Positions 1-10,268 of a DNA stretch of 64,000 nt are shown piece by piece. Source of the stretch: Lycium barbarum (taxonomy: Eukaryota; Streptophyta; Magnoliopsida; Solanales; Solanaceae); the NCBI RefSeq assembly GCF_019175385.1, contig NC_083341.1:85586321-85650320 (forward strand), in the 5' to 3' direction. The notes beneath the pieces were generated by a model. That model saw only the letters and a list, made by a program, of their open reading frames with translations. It had not been told where the DNA came from and did no database searches. The first letter of the stretch is position 1. Every line of letters begins with the position of its first letter. The translations under genes were made by a program, and so were the position numbers.

Positions 1-2562
1 TCGAAGACAACATTTCGGACGAGATATAGCCACTATGAGTTTTTAGTGATGTCTTTTGGGCTTACCAATGCCCCGGCTGTATTTATGACTTTGATGAATG
101 GCCTCTTTAGGCCATTCTTGAATTATTTTGTGATTGTGTTTATTGATGACATCGTGGTGTATTCCAAGAGTAGAGTGGAGCATGAGAGCCATCTTCGTGC
201 TGTCCTTCGGTTTTTGGAGAAACATTGCTTGTTTGCTAAATTTTCTAAGTGTGAGCTCTGGTCAGAGTCTGTGGCATTCTTGGGTCATGTGGTGTCCAAG
301 GAGGGGATTAGGGTACATCCACAGAAGATTGAGGCTGTGAGGGGTTGGGCGAAGCCCACTATTATTACCGAGATTCGTAGTTTTGTGGGCTTGGCCAGTT
401 ATTACCTTCGTTTTTTGAAGGGTTTTGCTGCCATTGCTTCGGCTTTGACCAGATTGACTTAAAAGGATGTTCCCTTCCAGTGGACGGATGATTGTGAGGA
501 GATCTTTCAAAAGCTCAAGCTTCTTTTGACAACAACCCCGATCCTAGCCTTACCCGTGGAGGGCAAGGACTTCGCAGTTTATTGTGATGCTTCCCGTACG
601 GGTTTGGGTGTAGTGTTGATGCAGGAGGGTAGGGTGATAGCTTATGCCTCTCATCATTTAAAACCTTACGAGAGGAATTACCCTACCTATGATTTGAAGT
701 TGTTGGTCGTAGTCTTCGCCTTGAAGCTATGGAGCCATTACTTGTACGATGTCCATTGTGAGGTTTTTACCGATCACCATAGCCTTCAGCATGTGTTTGC
801 CCAGAGAGATCTTAATTCCAGGCAGAGCCGATAGATAGAGCTCCTGAAGAATTATGACATCTCTATTCTGTATCACCCGGGTAAAGCTAATGTGGTGGCT
901 AATGCCTTTAGTTGCAAGGCGGTAAGTATGGGGAGTTTAGCTCGATTGATTGTTTCCCAGCACCCGTTGGCCATGGAGGTTCAGACTCTAGCCAACAATT
1001 TTGTTCGTCTTGATATTTCAGCCCCGGGCAGGATTTTGGCTTGCATAGAGGCGAGGTCATCATTATTGGATAGGATCAAGGCTCATCAGTTTGAGGATGC
1101 TCAATTGAACAAGATCCGAGATAGGATTTCGAGAGGTGAGGTCAAGAAGGCCGTGATTGATTCTGAGGGCATACTGGGGATAAGAGGGCATGTGTGCATT
1201 CCTCGTGTTGATGATCTGATTCAGTTGATTTTATCTGAGGCCCATAGCTCACGTTATTCCATTCATCCGGGAGTGATTAAGATGTACCGTGACTTGAGGA
1301 AGCACTATTGTTGGCGCCGTATGAAGAGAGATATGGTTCATTTTGTGGCTAAGTGTGGAAATTATCAGCAAGTGAAGTATGAGCACCAGCGACCCAGTGG
1401 GGTGCTTCAGAGAATGCCCATTCCCGAGTAGAAGTGGGAGAGGATTACCATGGATTTTGTCACGGGTCTTCCGAAGACCCTTGGCAAGTTTGATTCTATT
1501 TGGGTAACAGTGGATCGGTTGACTAAATCCGCTCACTTTGTTCCGGTTCAGGTTTCCTATACTGCGGAGAAGTTAGCCAAAATGTATATTCGGGATATTG
1601 TGAGATTACATGGGATCCCTATTTCTGTTGTATGTGATCGGGGTACTATCTTCACTTCCCGATTCTGAAGGGCATTTTATGACGAGTTAGGTACCCGATT
1701 GGACTTTAGTACAACTTTCCATCCCCAGACTAATGGCCAGCCCAAGCGGACCATTCAGGTGCTCGAGGACATGTTGAAAGCGTGTGTTATTGAATTTGGT
1801 GGTCATTGGGATCAACACTTTCCCTTGGTGGAGTTTGCATACAACAACAGTTATTATTCGAGTATTGGTATGGCACCTTGAGAGGCTTTATATGGTAGGA
1901 GGTGTAGATCTTCGATTGGTTGGTTTGATGCGTTCAAGGCTCGACCTGGGAGCACGAATTTATTGAGAGAGTCCCTTAATAGAGTGAGAGTTACTCAGGC
2001 CAGACTCGTAGCAGCTCAGAGCCGGCAGAAGATGTATGCGGACCGAAAGGTTCGAGATTTGAAGTTTGCTATTGATGATCAGGTTCTATCGAAGGTTTCA
2101 CCCATAAAGGGTGTTATGAGGTTTGGTAAGAGGGGAAAATTGAGCCCTCGGTACATTGTCCCGTTTGAGATCGTGGATTGTATCGGTGATGTAGCTTATG
2201 AGTTAGCATTGCCGCCAGGCTTGGCGAGAGTTCACCCAGTCTCTCATGTTTCGATGCTGAAGAAATACCATGCCGACAGTACCTACATTGTTCGTTGGGA
2301 TTCCATATTGCTTGATGAGAATTTGACTTATGAGGAAGGGCCTATCGCGATCTTGGATAGGCAGGTTCGGAAGTTGAGGTCCAAAGAGATTGCTTCTGTG
2401 AAGGTGCAATGGAAGCACTGTCCTGTGGAAGAGGCTACTTGGGAGACTGTGTTTGATATGCGTAGCCGATATCCCCAATTATTCACTGATTCAGGTATTT
2501 CTCTACTTTCCTTTTTTTCTTTGCTCGAGGACGAGCAACGGTTCAATTGGTATCTGATGTAA
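1..2562 (+). pseudogene. Gy-A pol remnant: RT (partial), RNase H, integrase, chromodomain
   Basis: One reading frame (frame 1) runs the full length and is interrupted only by stops at 460, 832, 1429, 1666 and 1879. RT shows FIDD with the catalytic Asp pair at 145-150. RNase H shows YCDAS with its Asp codon at 586. Integrase keeps the HHCC histidines, but the last Cys is Tyr (KCGNYQQ near 1357). The integrase core keeps MDFVTG and CDRGT, but the third catalytic acid is Lys (QPKRTIQ near 1740). The chromodomain, with EEATWE, occupies about 2323-2485. The frame's final stop at 2560 lies within the LTR. Four of the five stops are one transition from the residue seen in relatives (Trp or Gln). The predicted protein is non-functional in integrase even apart from the stops. 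Confidence 0.92.
2521..2538 (+). promoter_or_regulatory. Gy-A pre-LTR stem-loop
   Basis: Inverted arms TTGCTCG (2521-2527) and CGAGCAA (2532-2538) flank the loop AGGA, ending 19 nt before the LTR. Other families here have arms AACATTCG/CGAATGTT with the same type of loop and nearly the same spacing. Preserved pairing despite a changed stem suggests a functional RNA or DNA hairpin. The function is unknown. Confidence 0.6.
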
Positions 2563-2981
2563 CAACCCGCTTGGTCGTTATAGTTCTTTTGGCGTTTTCG
2601 CCCACTCCCGAGCATTGATTAGCTCCCTTTTTCTCCAAGGGATCCGTTGATATGCTTCCCGAGGTATCTAGACCGGATTCGGGCAACTTTGGTAAAAATA
2701 TGGGCGTTAAGTAAAAAGGGTCGACCCGAAATTGACTTTTGGCTAAACGGACCATTTTCAGAGTTTCACCGATTTCGAGAGGTCTGGATGAACGTTTAGA
2801 AGATGTATGTGTATTTTCTTCGGTTCTCTATGCATTCAGATGCATTTAGGGACATAGGTGAGGAGATTGAAATTAGGCATCGGGGGTTAACTCGGTCTAC
2901 GAGGCCTCTATTGGATATTCTGAGACTAAGAGCGCGTTCGTAGTGCATTTTTGTATGGGTTTAGGTGGTCGTGCCCGTAAT

Positions 2982-3115
2982 GGCGGCACCAAAGCCGCCC
3001 CAGCATCACCGCTGTGGCGGGGTGATGACCGCTGGGGCGGTAATATGTAATAGGAGCCATACCGCTACGGCGGTATCCCAGCCGCCGTAGCGGCATTCCA
3101 ACCGCCGTGGTGGTG
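2982..3115 (+). repeat. GC-rich palindrome cluster in Gy-A LTR
   Basis: Several CCGCNGNGGCGG-like motifs form nested hairpins. The best is a perfect 12-bp arm pair at 3062-3073 and 3082-3093 with an 8-nt spacer. Another pair is GGCGGC (2982-2987) with GCCGCC (2994-2999). The cluster sits in the first fifth of the LTR, the position held by unrelated palindromes in other families here. A promoter-proximal role is inferred. Confidence 0.7.
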
Positions 3116-4020
3116 ACGGGCTGTTATATTTCATTAAATATGTCTTAAATAAGTCTTAGACCCTCATTATTTCATATCTCGATATTGGAGCTTAGAGAAA
3201 CTGTTCTTGGAGATAAATTGAAGAAATTCTTGGAGGTAAACTTTGCCTAATCCTTTACTCTTCCTTAATCACAATCATTATAGATTCTTCCCTTCCCTTT
3301 AACATATCCCTAGAGATGGAATTTGGAGGGAGGTTTTGGGAAACTTTTCCTTAGGGTCATGTATGATAAATTGAGGATGTTAATGTAAAAGTTTATGAAT
3401 GTAAGCTTATTGATCATATATTTCCCACTTTTAACATTGAATTTCGGATTTAGAGACTTAGGGTTTATACCCAATTTGGGGGTTATTACTTGAAATTAGA
3501 TTTACACCAATTCTTGAGTTAAATCAACAATTAATGGTTGGGTTATGATTCCCTAGTAATTAGTTTGGTATTTTGCCCGCGAATTTCTTGTTTTGCCCTC
3601 GTGGGCCCATTTCCCCAATTTCTAGGGTTAAAATGGACCTAGTTGATATCATAGAAATCTCAGTATCATTCTTCATGATTTCTAATATAGAATTATATTA
3701 TGCTTATACTACTTTGGTTCTGAGCTTCAGAGGAAGGGCAAGGCAATAAAGTGACTTGTTGGTGTTGGGTTCGGCAGTCCAGGTAGGTTATGGTTTACTT
3801 TTGATGAGACTTCGTATAGTGAATCACATATTTAGATTTTGAGGTCGGAGACACCATGTGAACCTTCGGGGTATGATGTTAGGATGGATATTGCCTTAGG
3901 TTAGGCCCTGATGTGTGTTGGGACTAGCCACCCTGTTATGTCTGTTTGATTGATTAATTGTATTAGCTGGAATGCCATGTGTAGTTGATAGATATCGAGT
4001 CCTGCTTTCCATCCTGATTG

Positions 4021-4210
4021 GATAGAATGGACATACCGTTGTTAGTATTTGTGCTCGATATATGTTGGTGTACTCACTGTTGGTACTTGAGTTATTGATA
4101 TATGTTGGCGTACCGACTGTTGGTACTTGACTTGATATATGTTGGCATACACATTGTTGGTATTGTGATGTGATGCGTTGCTGGCGTACCTCGTTATAGT
4201 ATTTGTGATA
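4021..4210 (+). repeat. ~38-bp minisatellite in Gy-A LTR, about five units
   Basis: Degenerate tandem units start near 4021, 4057, 4097, 4134 and 4172. Each contains a version of ATATGTTGGCGTAC followed by TGTTGGTA. Unit length is 36-40 bp. Replication slippage is the likely origin. Confidence 0.75.
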
Positions 4211-4312
4211 TTAAACCTGATTGTTGATTGTTGACATATGCATTGCACGCATTCTCTCATATTCATGCATGGCCGATACCCGGTAATGATCCGGTATCAT
4301 TGATTTAGCAAA

Positions 4313-4565
4313 ACTGATATTTGATAAACTCCTTTACCTGAGTGATTGTGAAAAAGGTCGATGTCCGAAGATCCATTCCGGAATCATTGTTTATATGAAA
4401 CTGATATTTGATAAACTCTTTTACTTGAGTGATTGTGAGAAGGCCGTTGTCCGAGGTTCGATTCCGGAATCGTTGATTTGTGCAACTGATATTTGACAGA
4501 CTCTTTTGAGTGACTGTGAGGAGGCCGATGTCTGATGGTTATATTCGGGCATCGTTGTTTCATGG
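4313..4565 (+). repeat. ~86-bp tandem repeat in Gy-A LTR, three units
   Basis: Units begin ACTGATATTTGA at 4313, 4400 and 4485, with lengths of 87, 85 and about 80 bp. Each contains GAGTGA, TGTGA and a GGCCGNTGTC block. The third unit has small internal deletions. Confidence 0.8.
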
Positions 4566-5518
4566 CCCATTCCAATTTTATCGCAGAATCGTTGTTAGTG
4601 CATGGACTCCGCGGGTCCACCAGGGTGGTGCCGGTGAGACTCCCCCTGTGAGCAATTAGCCAGGGTCCCGTCTGTAGGTTGGGCTAAGATCCGGGATGGG
4701 TGGCACTTAGACTTCACGAGTCACGCTGGGTTGTGCTACTGAGACGTCGATATTTTCGTCCGAAGTACATGTGTACACCTCATTTGCATAGCACGACATC
4801 GCATTCATACCATTATTGCACTACATTGCATTATTACTTGATCGAGTGTGGTGATGATTCGATTGTGATGTTTCCATTATGATGATTGGATTGTGTCGAT
4901 TCTATTATTGTGATCATATTGGATCGGGTATACTCGGACTTATCATATTGGGGTTTAGATGCTTACATAGGTGATGACGGATATTCGGTTGCGATTGTAT
5001 TGACTCAAGCTTGATTGCTTTATTTGCTTATCTGCTTTATTTTCTGAATTGTGTTAACTATGCTTAGTCGGCCGATGATGCCTACCAGTACTGTTGTTTG
5101 TACTGACCTGCACTTGCTGCATTCTTTTATGAATGCAGGGCATCAGGTCGGGTCTACTTCTCTGACTCGTGGCTAATCGACTCTTCAGCTTCCACTTGAG
5201 TTTTCCAGGGTGAGCATAGTGTCCGCTGACCTCGAAGACTCTTCTATTACTTATGTCTTTATTTCCATTCAGAGACTACTTATGCATTATTATTCAGGCT
5301 TTAGTATTCGAATTTAGATGCTCTTGTATGACCAGGCCATATACTGGGGTTGATTTCATTTACTTCTGCACTTGTAAACATTATATTACATTGTAAGACT
5401 TAAGTTATTTTACTTTCTTCCGCTACTTTCTATTACTGTGAATGTTGAGCTAAGTGTTCGCCAACCGAGGTGGAAAAGGTAGGTGCCCGCATGACCTAGG
5501 CTAAAATGGGTCGTGACA

Positions 5519-5734
5519 TCTACGGTCCGTCTTTTGTGCCGTGAATCTGCTTCTTTCAGTTGAACTTCTATTTTTTCACACTTTTAGGCTCTTTCTCACG
5601 TAATTTTCCAGTGTTTTGCCATTTTGACCCTAAGCGCCTAAAACATGACAAAAACACATCAAAACGAAATAAACTTACTTAAAACAAGTAAGACCCACCG
5701 TTAAAAAGCATCAAATGTGTTGTAATTCCACGAT
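5519..5734. other. Unassigned AT-rich spacer between Gy-A and Co-B
   Basis: No coding motif, LTR end or primer site is visible. The stretch is rich in AAAACATGACAAAAACACA-like runs. It could be non-coding repeat sequence or the decayed end of Co-B. No function is proposed. Confidence 0.4.
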
Positions 5735-6366
5735 ATATTAATGTCTAAGCCATACTTTCGTTGATACAAGAATATCCTGGTAGTGCCCCTGGCAACCTCA
5801 ACACCCTAAAAATACTTCAAGGAGCCCAAATCCTTCGGGTGGTAACACTTGGGAACGTAGTCTTTGAACCGTTAGTGGCACTATTCTTGTTTCCGGAAAT
5901 GATCATCCACATAAACTAAAACATTAGGCTGCACACCATCCTAGTGCATAGTGAAGAGAGAAAGTAATCTGAGTAAGACTGTTTGAAACCATATTTAAGC
6001 AAAGTGCTTGAAAAATTCACAACCCAATACCGTGGGGCTTGATTCAATCAGTACAGAGATATCCGGAGATGACAGACCTTTCCCGGACTGGAAGCACGGA
6101 ATCTCAATGGCCATTTCATATAGTCCCTCATTGATATCTCCAAGCAAGAAGGCATGATCAACATCCATCAGATGCAATTCCCTATTACGAGCAGCCGCAA
6201 CTACAAAAAATGCCAGTACAGTCAGCACCTTAGCAACCGGAGCAAAAGTCTCATTGTCGTTGATTCTTTTTTCCTACTTATTTTCGAAAATAACCAAATG
6301 GGCCTTATAACACTCAATGGTACTGTCAGAGTTGTACTTGTTTTATAGATTAATCTGCATCCAAGT
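5735..6366 (-). pseudogene. Co-B distal fragment: Ty1/copia reverse transcriptase
   Basis: Read on the minus strand from 6366 downwards, this continues the copia RT that breaks off at 23245. Recognisable blocks are ETFAPVAKVLTV, then LHLMDVDHAFLLGDINEGLYEM (about 6228-6100), the catalytic YVDD region (VYVDDH near 5920), and KDLGSLKYF followed by a stop and GVEVARGT (about 5835-5790). Several stops and frameshifts break it. Past about 5740 the match ends, so the rest of RT, RNase H and the LTR on this side are missing. Nothing indicates expression. Confidence 0.85.
6362..6366. other. Target-site duplication CAAGT, left copy
   Basis: CAAGT directly precedes the first Gy-C LTR and recurs directly after the third LTR at 23245-23249. 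The site interrupts the copia RT frame, which resumes on the other side. This proves the whole 16.9-kb array sits in one insertion site. Confidence 0.95.
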
Positions 6367-6504
6367 TGTTACACCTCGGAAGTTTTCCCGTACTGGTATG
6401 ATGAGTGTATGGTGTTTCACTAAGTCGGGAATGGCTGATTATGAAATCTCGGAAAAATAATAAAGTTGCAGAGAAATTCACTGCCAGTGGTCGTATATGG
6501 CACA

Positions 6505-6760
6505 ATACGGACCGTATAGTGGTTTACGGACCGTATAGTGCACTCGTCCTTCAACCTGCCAAAAATATCAACTTTCTGGAAATTGTTGAATATGGTTAAA
6601 TACGACCCAGTTTACGGCCCGTAAACTGGTTTACGGACCGTAAACCAGGTCGTAAACTGCCCTGTCCACCAGCCAAACTCTCTGCTTTTGGAGAATGCTT
6701 AAATACGTTCACTGGGACGGACCGTAAATCAGAATACGGTCCGTAAACTGCACATTACGG
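6505..6760 (+). promoter_or_regulatory. Array of TTTACGGNCCGTAAA palindromes in Gy-C LTR
   Basis: Near-perfect palindromes occur at 6505-6517, 6608-6628 (10-bp arms) and 6626-6648 (11-bp arms, overlapping). Related half sites continue to about 6760. The array ends about 50 bp before the TATA-like box. LTR2 has a 21-bp palindrome with perfect 10-bp arms at 13784-13804, and LTR3 has the same arrangement. The same motif occurs in LTR-E and Gy-G. It could bind a dimeric protein or form RNA hairpins; the role is inferred. Confidence 0.65.
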
Positions 6761-6805
6761 TCACTATTCATCCCGACAGAAACTCATTAAACATTAGCTT
6801 TTGAG

Positions 6806-7073
6806 TTATTAAAAGGAACTTAGGCCTCATTTTATTTCATTCATTATTCATGCAACTCAGGAGACCTCTAGAACTTTCCAAATATTTTCTCCACAAGAAT
6901 TCAAGAGAATCACAAGGAACATCAAGATCAACACCACCAAGCTTATGAAATCAAGTGTAAGAACACCATGAAAGATCATCCAGGTCAAGAAATCCCACCA
7001 AGGGTGGAACTAGGGTTTTAGCTAAGTGAAGAATCTCAACTTAAGGATTGTTCAACCTTCATCCAAGGTAAGT
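6806..7073 (+). promoter_or_regulatory. Candidate promoter, leader and splice donor of Gy-C unit 1
   Basis: TTATTAAAAG (6806-6815) resembles a plant TATA box. A leader of about 225 nt then ends at CCAAG|GTAAGTTTT, with the intron predicted to start at 7068. The matching donor in LTR2 is at 14351. A second TATA-like TATATAAAG lies late in each LTR (8589-8597, 15856-15864, 23090-23098) and is an alternative start. No transcript evidence is available, so this is a prediction. Confidence 0.45.
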
Positions 7074-8747
7074 TTTATGATTATTCCATATTGTTTGGAG
7101 TATTGGAAAGCATAGACACTTGAAATGTAGAAGAACATAGAAATGGGTTATTAGTGAGTGAATAGTGACATAAATGAATGATAGTGGAATTGAACTATGA
7201 ATATTGAAGTGTCGTGAATACAAATACGTTATAAATGATGTTTATATCATGAAACAAGCATTAAATGCATGAAAACACAAGGATAAGCTAGAGGTAGGAA
7301 TAAGGGAAAATTGGGGAAAATGGTGGATTTTGCCAATTGTATGTAAATGACGAATGTTGAGTACGATATTGAGAGTAGTATCATAAATGTTGGGAGTGAT
7401 ATGAAACATGAGAAAAATGGTATGAACGATGGAAGTGTTGTACGACTTTTCCTAGAAATTGCGATACGTTCTTGTAGTTGGTCTATTAATGTTGATATGA
7501 ATTCTTTATGAAGGTAACGACGCGATATTGAAGGAGAACGAATGAGCGATATCTTAGCTAAACGACCAAGGTATGTGAGGCTAGTCCCTTCTTCCTGATG
7601 GCATGAATCTTGTAGCACGAAATTCCTATTCTCTTCATGAGTTCTTATAGCCCGAAAGGCTAAGAGTCTAACTCATTAATGTCTATATAAGATGAGGAAT
7701 ACGATATGATGATGCTAGTATAATGATGATATTAATTATCGCTTACACTCACCTTATGTACTAGTTCCTTCAAGGTGAGGCAGAGTATCAATAGTTGTTC
7801 CATAATGGAATCGGGGGATCACGACCTTACGTCACCCCAATAGAATAAAGTTGATCTTGAGCCTTATGCATGTATTACAATGAGATAAGTATTTTATGAT
7901 GAGTATATTATTATTATGAGCATTTTATGATAAGCATGACATGAGCATTTCACACCGTGCCTAGTTGGCCGGGCAGTCACCACCAAGGTGGGCAGCTATA
8001 CAGATACACCATGACCTTCGGGCGTGGGCAGACACCACTAGTGGGCGGCATGAGATGGTACCCCGGACGCGGGAGGCCTGGACGCGGGCTAATAATATTG
8101 ATTATCACACTGTTCCGACATGGACGGGCAGCTTGCATATGATGCATACATGTTATGAGGATGAGTATGAGTAAGATGGCACGCATGATTTCCTTTATGA
8201 TTATCAGACAGATCCAGATATTTCACGTTGATGTTATCACTATGTTGTTGATGTTTTCTTTCATTGTTTATGCTTCTCATACTCAGTACAACATTCGTAC
8301 TGACGTCCTTTCTTCGGACGTTGTGTTCATGCCCACAGGTAGACAGGGAGGAGAGCTTGGCCCAGATCCTCAGTAGCAGTCAGCTGGTTGAAAGCACTCC
8401 ATTGTCCGGAGGTGCTTAGGATTATCCTTTTGGTATATATATGTATATTTTTGGGCACGACGGAGTCTTGTTCCGTCCATGAATATACAGTATGTTAGTA
8501 GAGGCTCGTAGATACGCAGTGTGGGTTAGATGGTCTCACAAGACGTTTTCATATGCATGTATATTATTTGATGGTCGAAAGGCAATTGTATATAAAGTAT
8601 TTATGTTTGTTTAATTATGATTATCCTACAACTGGTATGTAAATTGATAAACGAATATTAAATGAGCAAGATAAGTAGTAGAGTGAGCGGTGCTCGGTAA
8701 CTAGTTCCGGGTACCCGTCGCGGCACCTAGTTGGGTCGTGACAGAAG

Positions 8748-8760
8748 TGGTATCAGAGCA
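8748..8760 (+). promoter_or_regulatory. Primer-binding site, Gy-C unit 1
   Basis: TGGTATCAGAGCA matches the complement of the 3' end of plant initiator-Met tRNA. It starts 5 nt after the LTR end. Minus-strand cDNA synthesis begins here. Confidence 0.95.
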
Positions 8761-8948
8761 GTTCGTCCTAGGAAGTGTCTACGGGCCGTGTCTAGTAGAG
8801 TCTTTTTTATGGTGTGTTGCGCGCCACGCTAATAAACAAGAGGCTACAGGGCATTTAGGAAAATGACCATCATTCTTCTCATGAAATCGTGCGATAGAGC
8901 CATGCTTAGGATTATGTTGTTCCTAAAAGTGCGTTATGGTTTCAGAAA

Positions 8949-10268
8949 ATGCCGCCAAAGGGAAAAGCTACAACTGCCCAGAAGGGCATAGCTACGACAA
9001 AGAGGCAGGCGGAAAGAGAGCCTCCGGCAAATGTAGAGGAAAGCGAATCGCAAAGTGAGGCCGTGCCCAATGTAGAAGAGCAGGGAGGAGCCTCAGCTCC
9101 GATTCCTCCACCGGGTGCTTCGGGTCAACAAGTGTCCGAGGCCATCCATTTATTGACACAATTGGTTGCCGCTCAGGCACAACGACAGTATGCGGGTCCA
9201 AGGGATCGTTCAGCTAGCACGAGAGCCCGTGACTTTATGGCCTTAAATCCTCCAGAATTCTTTGGGTCAAAGCCAGATGAAGATCCGCAAAATTTTATCG
9301 ATGAGATGTTGAGGACTTTAGAGATTATCCATGCTTCCGAGACCGAATCTGTGGAGTTGGCTTCTTATAGACTCCGCGATGTGGCGGTGTTATGGTATAA
9401 GAATTGGGTGATAACAAGAGGAGAAAATGTTCCACCTCCCGTGTGGCAAGAGTTTGTAGATGCCTTTATTCGTCACTACTTGCCACCCGAAGTCCGCCGA
9501 GCTAGAGCGGACAAGTTCCTGAATTTAAAGCAAAGGGGTATGAGTGCCCGAGAGTATAGCATGCAATTCAACTCATTGGCTCGATATGCTCCGACTATGT
9601 TGGCCGACATGGGAGACAGAATCTATAGATTTGTGAGTGGTCTGGGGACACATTTGTACAGAGATTGTTTGACGGCCTCCTTGCAAGACGGGATGGATAT
9701 TTCCCGGATACAGGCCCATGCTCAGAATCTCGAGGAACGACAACGACAGCAAAGAAGTGATCGTGATGGTGACAGAAGACAAGGTAAGAGTGCTAGGTCA
9801 ATGGGAGAGAACAGTGAGTATAGAGAGGGATCGAGACAGACACATCCCAGGCACTCAGGTCAGTCCGCGACTAGTGCGCCTCCCAGATTCTCAGACGGAT
9901 GGTTCGATCGCTCTTTCCAGTCAGGGCAGGGTCAGAGTTCGAGGGCCCCAAGTTCTCAGTATCAGGGAGATTTTAATCAGAGGAGACCTCCAGTACCGCG
10001 GTGTAGCCAGTGTGGCAAATTACATTCCAGACGGTGTCGTCAGGGTTCAGATGCTTGTTATGCTTGCGGGCAAGTTGGTCACTTGATGAGAGATTGCCCC
10101 TCAGCAAGAGATAGAGTGGGGACTCAGCCTACAGGTTCAGCAGCGGGTTCTTCTTCGGCACGCCCGACAGCCCAGACCCCTCAGACTACAGCAGGGAGAG
10201 GCAGAGGTATAGGGGGAGCATCTACTTCAGGTGCTGTTCAGCAACGTGTGTATGCTTTAGCGGGGTGA
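8949..10268 (+). pseudogene. Gy-C unit 1 gag, premature stop
   Basis: Gag forms the virus-like particle and binds RNA. The start ATG at 8949 (MPPKGKATT) lies 4 nt after a CAG acceptor-like site. After a low-complexity N-terminus comes a capsid-like region (ARDFMALNPPEFFGSKPDEDP to about residue 270), a basic linker, and two zinc knuckles: a short CX2CX3HX3C (CSQCGKLHSRRC) and a standard CX2CX4HX4C (CYACGQVGHLMRDC). The frame ends at TGA 10266-10268, where unit 2 has CGA; without it the frame would continue into protease, as in a fused gag-pol. The stop looks like CpG deamination. Confidence 0.9.

Larger units (their letters stand above)
1..5518 (+). mobile_element. Gy-A: 5'-truncated Ty3/gypsy chromovirus, pol fragment plus 3' LTR
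   Basis: The window opens inside reverse transcriptase of a gypsy element and runs through RNase H, integrase and chromodomain into a complete 3' LTR (2558-5518). The 5' LTR, gag and protease lie outside the window. The domain order RT-RH-IN and the terminal chromodomain place it among chromoviruses, probably Tekay/Del-like; the lineage is inferred from protein similarity. It carries five in-frame stops and no frameshift, so it is dead. The stem-loop normally found before the polypurine tract is present at 2521-2538, but a clean polypurine tract is not. Confidence 0.9.
2558..5518 (+). repeat. Gy-A 3' LTR (2961 bp)
   Basis: It begins TGTAACAACCC and ends GGGTCGTGACA, the same terminal pattern as the other gypsy LTRs here. 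Its partner is outside the window, so insertion age cannot be judged. Within it are a GC-rich hairpin cluster (2982-3115), a donor-like GGAG|GTAAAC at 3233-3241, and two minisatellites (4021-4210 and 4313-4565). The following bases TCTAC should be its target duplication if the 5' end exists outside the window. Confidence 0.85.
6367..8743 (+). repeat. Gy-C LTR1 (2377 bp)
   Basis: It begins TGTTACACC and ends GTCGTGACA. It contains the palindrome array (6505-6760), TATA-like TTATTAAAAG (6806-6815) and a splice-donor-like AAG|GTAAGT at 7067/7068. It is slightly more diverged than LTR2 and LTR3, for example at 7978-8000 and in the first palindrome. Confidence 0.95.

Noticed and set aside
4021..4565. 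CRISPR-like regular repeats
   Set aside because: The units are contiguous degenerate tandem repeats without unique spacers, in a plant LTR.
7247..7618. Minus-strand frames of about 123-130 codons in the Gy-C LTRs (7247-7618, 14512-14904, 21747-22118)
   Set aside because: They repeat only because the LTR repeats. They have no recognisable domain, and no relative of coding quality is seen in Gy-G or Gy-H.
9718..10086. Open frames overlapping gag in another phase (for example 9718-10086 and 16985-17353, plus strand)
   Set aside because: They are shadows of the gag frame: low-complexity Arg/Ser-rich sequence, no known motif, and no comparable frame in Gy-H.
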